Of a stretch of 64,000 bases of DNA, positions 57,301 to 64,000 are shown one piece after another. The position numbers were made by a program, and so were the translations under genes. The notes beneath the pieces are model-generated. The model was not told the DNA's origin. It searched no databases and saw only the letters and a list, made by a program, of their open reading frames with translations. The stretch is from positions 91,920 through 155,919 of the forward strand of contig JBBHKE010003519.1 in NCBI GenBank assembly GCA_037447655.1, given 5' to 3'. How positions within the stretch are numbered: the stretch's first letter is position 1; each line of letters begins with the position of its first letter. The stretch comes from Zygnema cylindricum. Taxonomy: Eukaryota; Streptophyta; Zygnematophyceae; Zygnematales; Zygnemataceae.

Positions 57301-60300
57301 GATGAAGGGAGGATGGTGGAATGCTAGTTGGAGAATTGAGACGTGACATTTTTGGATTCTCGGATGCTGTGAATTTCTCTCTCGTAGTCGAGGAAATTAA
57401 AATTTACTATTAATTTGTTGGAGGATTTTTACATTTAATCGACTGATTGGCATATTGTTTTGTTTATTTTTGGTTGTAAATGCGAAAAATGGGTGATCAG
57501 TGGATTAAGAGGAGGATTTTTCACCATTATTAACCAAAGAGTGGTGAGTTTTTATTTACTAAATTTCGTGATTTTCTTGGAGTTTTGGTTAAATGAAAGG
57601 GAAAAAGTGGTAAAGAAAGAAGTTTAGTATTTGTTTGGTCTGTAAAAGTTGCTCGATTGGAAAGCATTTTGAATGAGAAGTTGAAGGTATTATTGGAAGG
57701 AAAAAGTTGTTTTTTTATTTTTTTCATCTTGGCAGAATGTTTTATTTTATTAGGCTTTGAGAATTATTTTATCAAATAATTCTTAGTGGCTTTGTTTCCG
57801 ATCGATTGTCCTTACAGTCTGTTATTGTTTTTCCTTCTCCCCCCTCCCCCCTCCCCCCTCCCCTCCCCCCTCTCCCCCTCTTCCCTCCCTCCCTCCCTCC
57901 CCCTCCCCCTTTTGCTCTCCCCTTTCGTTAGTTAGCGGCATTGCCATTGACTCTTTTAGCGCCTTTATGGACCACATTAACAACTAGTCTTATCAACACT
58001 AATTTATGGTTTTGTGCCAAAAAATCTTGCACTTGATTTAAAGTTATCAACTCTAACAGTGATGTAAGGTGTACACCACCCGTTGCTACTCTCATTCCAG
58101 AGAGTGTTTTTTGACCCAAAATCATCAGTAATTCTTGGTGACACTATGTCAGTGAGTGGCCTAAAATAAGCCACATCTCAAAATGAAATTTAGTGTAGTT
58201 AATTTTAATAAGTATTAAAGCTAATAATTCGCTAACCACGATAGGCAGTGTAGTATACTACACTGTGGATCACTAATTAGAGTTAATAACACTAATTTGT
58301 TCCTAGTTTATTTTGCCCCCTGACCACAAATTATAGTTTTTAACATTGATTGTTTTTTTCTTAACGCTAATTCCATTAACGGTGCAAAATCAGCCACGGA
58401 ACTGAACTAGAGTTAGTAACACTAATATGAACCCCACACTAATAATTTCGTTACTCTAATAGCCATTCACGGTGTAGACTTTTTCATGACTAAGAAAAAC
58501 CTTTACGAGGGCTAAAAGCCAATTATTTAACTCATGTACTTTGTTTTTTTTTGTCTTAATTATTGCTTATAATGAAGACTTTTATGTCGAGGGAAAGGTG
58601 AAATTTGGTCTAAAACATATATCTTTTATTAATAGAAACATGGTTCCTTAAGGGATTCACTTGTGATAGTTTTGGTTTTATTTACTTTTTGTTTCACTTT
58701 TCAATCTTGGAGGAAACTGACTACAATAATTGGTTTGGATTATGACAGGTGAAACGACTACGGGAGAAACTTTTCGCAACCATTATCAGTCAGGTATCAT
58801 ATTTTAACTCAAATCCTCATCAAGAATAGTTGTTCTTTTTTTGTTTTTGTTTTTTCCTTTCACTACTCTGCGTTCCCAGCCGCAAAGTAATTCACTTCAG
58901 CATGAGTCCTCTCCTCGCCTCCCCTCCCCTCCCCTCTCCTCCTCCGTTCCTCCTCTCCTCTCCTCTCCACTCCTCTCCTTCCTCTCATCTCTTTCCCTCT
59001 CCATCTCTCTCTCCTATCCCTCTCTCTCCTTCTGCTCATGGGTTGATGTCGATAGAGAAACGATATGCACAACAGATCTCCTCCCCCCTCTCTCCCTCTC
59101 TCTCACACACATATATACCTGGAGAAAAAGAATACTATTTCAACTCACAGGAGAAGAGAATGTGGTATTATTAAACCGGTCTTCTTTCTCATCGGCTTTT
59201 TCAGGACATTTCATTTTTTGACTCCGAAGCCGTTGGGGATCTCACGAGCCGATTAGGATCAGATTGTCAGACGGTTTCTCGCATTATTGGAGAAAATGTG
59301 AATATTATGTCTCGAAATACATTACAGGTACATATCGTCTTTCCAGAAATCTGGGGTTTAACAAAAATCTTCACTAAAAAACGCACCTTTTTAGCCGATT
59401 TTGCACCTTCCTTTTCGTCAAATTCGTCAATTTGCCGTCTCGGTTCCGGCTGAGTTCCTGTTTTTTTGGCACTCATATTCAAGCTTTAAAGAAAACAAAA
59501 CTCACCATAAAAAGATTATCTGAATAATATCTGGATACAAAGGACACGTTATTGCTACGTTATTGCTTATAAGACTTGTGATTCGTAATATTTGGTCCTT
59601 AATTTTGCAGGGTTTAGGTGCTTTAATTTATCTTATGAGACTTTGTTGGCCCCTGGCTCTCTCCACGGCCGCTGTGAGCTCCGTTTTGTGGCTCGCTTTG
59701 ACCGCCTATGGAAGGTAAGATTTTTTTCTTGCAAGAACTGTAATGATATAGCATGGATAAGTTAATTTCTTGCAAGTACTGTAATGATTTAGTATGGATC
59801 ATTTCAGGTGATTTTGTCATTTTCGTGAGTTTATACAGACGGTACATTTTTTCCTCACAAGAATTAAAGTGATATAATATGGATCATTTTCAGTGGTTTT
59901 TGTCAGATTTGCGAGTTTATAGGGGAGACAAGTTCCTTCTTACCAGAATTGTAGTGATAAAAGTATGGATCATTTCAGATTGTTTTGCTTAATTCGCTAT
60001 TTTTTACTGTCAAAATTTAAGCATTTGCAAAAGGGATTTTCTTGAAATCATCATTAATTGTGTGGCAATTGTTAACTCATTTATGTTTGCTGCACAATGA
60101 ATGGCTATTAGGAATGTTACCAACAATTTAGTGCCATTTTTTTTTTTGTCTTTTACCAAAATTTGCATTAAGAACACTAATTATTACGTTTATAGCACAA
60201 ACGATATAAGCAGTGAAAAATCGTCCACGGTATTCACGATTGAATCAGAGTTAATAGGCATCAAGCCAATCATGGTCCGTACTTCATACATTTTCATCTG

Positions 60301-63300
60301 ATTTGACAAAAAATATCGTTAATAGATTCTATCCCTGATTCCCCGAAAAATACCGTTAAAAAGTCTTTTTTAGTATCCAGTGTGGACCACATGAAGAAAG
60401 TTATAGATTCATCTGATTCAACAAAAAATGACGATTCACCGGAAAATACCGTTAAAAAGACTATATTAAACATGAAGAAGGGTCATGACCATTTTATTGA
60501 AATGGTGGTTTGTGTAACCATTTCAATCTCTCATAGAATAAGGCAATTTTAGAAGGTCGTAATTTTGTCAGACCGGATTCTAGCCTTTCCCTTTTTTTCT
60601 GAAAACTTAGACCGAGTTTTGCCTACCTAGCAACCATAATTAGAGTGGTCAAAATTGTCAAAATTGTGATGTGCAGATTTCAACGAAAGGCAGCAAAAAT
60701 CACACAGGACACCGTTGCTGCTGCCAATGAGGTGAGATAAGCCTTTTTTTTTTTCTAGTATGTATGTACTATACAGGAGGAAATAAGTCTGGCAACTAAA
60801 GTTGCAGTTATCCCATGAGTGTATCTTCGGTTTGAAAATCTTTAAAAATCGAGGGTTGATTGTGACATTAATGTCCTCAACCTTGCCCAAACTGTTTTAA
60901 ACATGTTGACTTTGTTTATTTGCTTAGACTCAATTCGAAGGAATTTTATGAGAAGGCCGATTATGTGTTAGAAAACCTGGTTTTCTAAAGTACTAAATAA
61001 TGAATTGGCTTTCTTAAGGATGACCATAAGGCCTTTGTCTTCAAGAAGGAAATTTTGAGCTTCTGTGAAAATTCTTGAGTGTGCTATACCGAGATTCGTT
61101 AATTAATTACACTAATTCAGTGTCGTCTTTTTTTGCCTTCTGACCATAAAATAGTGTTAAAAATACAAACTGTTTTCTTCTCGACGCTGGTTCTTTAAAC
61201 GGTTCAAAAACAGCCACGCCATTCGGAACTGACCTGACATTAATAACATTAAGATAAGCCCCACTCTAATACTTTCCCACTCTAATAATTTCTTTACTCT
61301 AGTAACGATTCCTGGTTTAATATGGCAGGTAGCTGAGGAGGTATTCTCTCTGGCTAGAGTAGTTCGCACATTTGGGACTGAGAAGCAGGAGGTAGCCAGG
61401 TGAGAGGGAATTGCTACTCTAAAATTTCGATAGAGTTTGTCTCCGTTTTGAGAGTTTCCTTTTCGAAAATTCCCTTTTTGAGTCGTTCCATTATGGGCTT
61501 CTCCTTTTTGAACTTCTCCCTTTTGGGTTTCTCCTTTATAAGCTTCTCCTTTTGAGATTCTCTTTTTTGAGTTTCTTTTTTTATGTGTTTCTCTTTTTTG
61601 AGTTTTTCCTTTATGAGCTTTCTCTTTTTGATTTTGTCTTTTATGGTATTCTCCTTCAAACTTCTCCTAGTTGAGCTTCTCCTTTGAGACTCTCCTTGAT
61701 TAGCTTCTCCCTTTGAACTTCTCTTTTATGAGCTTCTCCTCTACGAGATTCTCCTTTATGAACTCCTTTTTTGAGCCTCTCCTCTCCTTCTTGATCTTCT
61801 CCTGTATGATCTTATCCTCTCTAAACTGCTTCTTTCTGGAGTTTTGGTATTTGTTGTGGTAAATGGAGAAAGAAAAGCTGATATGGGATGATTTTTTATG
61901 TATTTTGGTGCAGGTATAGCATGTGGGGCGATAAGCTTATCTCCATAGGTTTAAGAAAATCTGTGGCGTACGGGTTTTGGACTTGGGGTAGTAATACTCT
62001 TTATAATGGCACTCAGGTCAGAGCCTTGTACTTTTTTCTTCTCATCTTCCGTAACTCTTAGATTGCAGTACACTGTCCTTCTCTATCAACATTAAGAACT
62101 TTTTTTCGAATTCTTTTTTCTTGACCCGAAATCATAAATTAGTAATATCAACACTTTTTGTTGAGTGGCCCATAATGGACACGTGGCAAAAGATAATTTT
62201 GTGCAGTTATCCCTTTTAAGGCTAATAATTTTCTAACTCTAAACTCGATTTGTAAGGTCTACTTTTCCAGAAAAAAAAAAGGATTAAAGAGAAGAAGAAT
62301 AAGAAGAAGGAGAAAAAGAAGTTTGCTGTTGAATTTTTGTTGTTTATCAAGCAGTAGATCTCACTAGCTTTTAAAAAACCTGGGCAAGATTGAACTGACA
62401 AATAGTAATAGCAGTAATACTTTTAGATAAAACATACAATAGTGAGATTTTTTTTTTTCCTGCAGATATTTAGTAAGAAACACGTCCCAATCGAACCAGC
62501 AAACAGTACTAATAGTAGATGAAAATTAAATAATGGGAGTTTATTTTTTATCGTTTTGGCGATTGCAAATATTTGCTGTGTATTGTAAGAAACAAAACAA
62601 ATTTGAACCGGCAAAACAGTATTGGTAGTAGATAAACCCAAAAAAACTGGGTTTTTTTTTTTTTTTTTGGGTAATTGCAGGTTGTTGCAATGGTTTATAG
62701 TAACAAATGCTCAATTGAACGAGCAGAACAATATTAGTACTAGTATATCTTTCTTTTATTCATTTTTATTGTTTGGATACTTGAAGACAGTTAATAAAAA
62801 CAATCAAGTGGAAAATGACCAGTCATATATGCGGTGTCAAAACAAAGAAACTCTTTCCAGAAGTAACATACGACCACCAAAATACTTTTTACAGAAAAAC
62901 AATAACGGTGAAAATGGTACTAATGGTTTTATTTTTCCGTTATCTCTTTTCTTTTGTGGGATAAATTGCAGGTTGTTGCTTTGTTTATCGGAGGAAGTTT
63001 TGTGATGACCGGAGCGATTTCGGCGGAGCAATTGACAAAGTACATTTTGTATGCGGAGGGAGTGGTGCATTGTACTTGGTGGGTGGGAGAGCATTGGGCC
63101 TATCTTATGGAAGCCATGGGGGCCAGTGAGAGAGTTTTCGACCTTATGGAACTTCCACTCGCTCCACAGCTCACTTCAACAGGTACTTAAAGAGTTTTCA
63201 TTTTCAGCCTTCCCTCTCTCCCTCCCGCTCTCTCCCTCTCTCCCTCCTGCCCTTTCTGCTCTCTCCCCCTCCCTCCTCCCTCGCTCCTCCCTCGCTCCTC

Positions 63301-63687
63301 CCTCGCTCCCTTAAAGAATTTCCCGTTTCAGCCGTCCCTCTCTCCCTCCTGCCCTCTCCCTCTCTCCCTCCTGCCTTCTCTCCTCCCTCTCTCCTCCCTC
63401 TCTCCCTCCCTCCTCCCTCCCTCCCTCCCTCCTTCCATTTCGAGAGACTCGCTAAAATCGATTATTCCAGGAAACTCACTCCGGGTTTTTTTTTTGTAAA
63501 ACACTCATTTCAAGAAACTCATTCCAAAAAACTTATTCCAAAAAAAAAAGTTCCAAAAAAAATCGTTCTGAGAAATAATTCTTAAAAACTTTTTCGAACT
63601 TTTTTTTTGACAGGTCGCAAAATAGTGGATTTTAAAGGAGGTGTTGAGTTTCGCCACGTCAGCTTCCACTACCCAACGAGGACAACA
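54363..63687 (+). CDS. ABCB26: chloroplast-type half ABC transporter (ABCB26/TAP1-like), 5' part; continues past window
   Basis: Exons found: 54363-55112, 56083-56210, 58749-58793, 59205-59327, 59611-59714, 60677-60731, 61329-61399, 61914-62016, 62972-63182 and 63614-63687. The start at 54363 has a plant-like context (AGCCATGG). The N-terminus is basic and Ser/His-rich, as expected of a plastid transit peptide. Transmembrane-domain segments match Arabidopsis ABCB26: AIPHYIAATIFSAGSG, DISFFDSEAVGDLTSRLGSD, TFGTEKQEVARYSMW, and QLTKYILYAEGVVHCTWWVG. The last exon reaches GGVEFRHVSFHYPTR, just before Walker A. Exon phases agree except between the second and third: an exon of about 40 nt (expected around GxFFGIxN) must lie in 56211-58748 and I could not find it. 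The transported substrate is unknown. Confidence 0.88.
55825..55975. repeat. CCTTCC/CCTCC pyrimidine tract in ABC transporter intron 1
   Basis: Almost only C and T on the coding strand, about 100 bp before the acceptor at 56082. Confidence 0.85.
56192..56412 (+). repeat. tandem copies of an exon-intron junction
   Basis: The end of exon 56083-56210 with its donor (ATCGTCTACGGCATTTTCAG then GTGATTTTT) is followed by diverged copies ending at about 56305 and 56410 (ATCGTCTACAGTGTTTTCAG then GTGATTC; ATCGTCTATAAAGCGGTTTC then AGGTGATTTTTG). Confidence 0.78.
57836..57925. repeat. CCCCTCC pyrimidine tract, ABC transporter intron
   Basis: Pure C/T run on the coding strand, mainly CCCCCCTC units. 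Confidence 0.88.
58074..58250. mobile_element. TIR element (family M5), 177 bp, in ABC transporter intron
   Basis: Starts CACCACCCGTTGCTACTC and ends CCACGATAGGCAGTG between TA dinucleotides. The interior (GTGTTTTTTGACCCAAAATC, AATAAGCCAC) matches 11185-11549. A decayed element (about 57940-58071) abuts on the left, sharing the TA. Confidence 0.72.
58261..58474. mobile_element. TIR element, 214 bp, in ABC transporter intron
   Basis: Starts CACTGTGGATCACTAATTAG after TA and ends CTCTAATAGCCATTCACGGTG before TA. Its interior (CTGACCACAAATTATAG, CAGCCACGGAACTG) recurs at 61086-61319. Confidence 0.74.
58905..59110. repeat. CCTCTCC pyrimidine tract, ABC transporter intron
   Basis: C/T-rich on the coding strand, about 100-300 bp before the acceptor at 59204. 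Confidence 0.85.
59720..60000 (+). repeat. intronic tandem repeat, unit about 60-80 bp
   Basis: Four diverged units with TTCTTGCAAGAACTGTAATG, ATATAGCATGGAT, and CATTTCAGGTGATTTTGTCA-like segments. Several contain acceptor- or donor-like TTTCAGGTGA. Confidence 0.7.
61086..61319. mobile_element. decayed TIR element directly before an ABC transporter 3' splice site
   Basis: Begins near ACCGAGATTCGTTAATTA and ends TTACTCTAGTAACGATTCCTGG, with an interior like 58261-58474 (CTGACCATAAAATAG, CAGCCACG, GAACTGACCTG). It ends about 10 bp before exon 61329, so it contributes the pyrimidine tract and several CTCTAAT branch-point-like motifs. Confidence 0.62.
61440..61810. repeat. TTCTCCTTTTTGAG minisatellite, ABC transporter intron
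   Basis: About twenty degenerate copies of a 15-25 bp unit around GAGCTTCTCCTTT. The Lys/Glu-rich minus-strand ORF here is its translation. Confidence 0.85.
62070..62262. mobile_element. decayed TIR element in ABC transporter intron
   Basis: CACTGTCCTTCTCTATCAAC to ACTCGATTTGTAAGG, with the family interior TTGACCCGAAATCATAAATT and AATGGACACGTGGCA. The ends have drifted. Confidence 0.45.
62400..62990 (+). repeat. tandem repeat copying an intron-exon junction
   Basis: Units ending in a T run plus TGCAG or TTGCA and then AAT/GTTGTTGC recur near 62465, 62567, 62680 and 62971. The last is the real acceptor of exon 62972-63182 (AATTGCAGGTTGTTGCTTTG). The copy at about 62677 reads AATTGCAGGTTGTTGCAATG. 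Each earlier unit also carries AACCRGCAAAACAGTAnTrrTAG-like sequence. Confidence 0.7.
63190..63440. repeat. CCCTCTCT pyrimidine tract with internal duplication, ABC transporter intron
   Basis: C/T-rich on the coding strand. CTTAAAGA.TTT..TTTCAGCC then TCCCTCTCTCCCTC occurs at about 63187 and again at about 63310, so the tract grew partly by a duplication of about 120 bp. Confidence 0.85.
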
Positions 63688-64000
63688 GTATGAACCTTTT
63701 TTTTCTATTTTATTCCCTTATTGTCATTTTCATTTTCATTTTCTTTCTTACTTTCTTATTATCAATTATCAATATCAATTATTGATTCTCGCCCCAAACA
63801 TAGTCAGGAAATGGAGATTGTTTGTAGGATACTTGTCATACCTGAACTTTTTCTGTTTAAATACTATTGCATTTTTTTTTGTTTGAATATTATTTTACAT
63901 TACTATTTGTGTGTATGCATAAAAAACTGGCATTTACATTTGTATGATTCACATGGTGAGAGGCTAGACTAATGGAATCGAGTAGGGGGGAGGGGGGAGG

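Noticed and set aside
61414-61659. Lys/Glu-rich minus-strand ORF
   Set aside because: Translation of the TTCTCC-type minisatellite within an ABC transporter intron.

Overview
This is nuclear DNA of a plant-lineage (streptophyte) eukaryote. Genes are split by spliceosomal introns with ordinary GT..AG ends. The recognisable products are a plant-type UPF3, a thylakoid-type FtsH fragment, a prolyl 4-hydroxylase and a chloroplast-type half-size ABC transporter of the ABCB26/TAP1 kind. I cannot name the species; nothing seen points to bacteria, phage, CRISPR or an organelle genome.

Layout. 1-1963 (+): the last exon of an unrecognised protein with a hydrophobic C-terminal part. 1964-10384: intergenic, rich in short inverted-repeat elements, including a tandem and nested cluster at 6126-7751 and a 1.18-kb hAT-like element at 7770-8952. 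10385-13545 (+): an unrecognised Glu/Lys-rich gene whose last intron ends in a mobile element. 15077-19839 (-): a nine-exon gene for a SAM-domain protein of 600 residues. 21081-22702: a 1.6-kb near-perfect palindrome made of two inverted copies of a dispersed repeat. 23200-28060: minisatellites and direct repeats. 31474-32574 (-): broken FtsH exons. 34663-43099 (+): UPF3, ten exons, with an apparent one-base frameshift in a G run. 45920-48821 (-): prolyl 4-hydroxylase, four exons. 49317-52815: nested elements. 54363 to beyond the window end (+): the ABC transporter, from its N-terminus to just before the nucleotide-binding domain.

The genes look like unrelated housekeeping neighbours. What ties the window together is its mobile DNA. 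One set of elements shares termini of the form CACCGC..GCGGTG flanked by TA. A nested pair (49858-50056 inside 49317-50133) demonstrates the TA target duplication directly. At least fifteen copies or fragments occur. Three lie against 3' splice sites: about 6 bp, 10 bp and 41 bp before the acceptor in the Glu/Lys-rich gene, the ABC transporter and UPF3. The ABC transporter introns also carry tandem copies of their own splice junctions. I found no evidence for a new enzyme system. The most notable points are the splice-site-linked elements, the palindromic repeat family, the UPF3 frame break and the FtsH fragment lacking the second zinc histidine.
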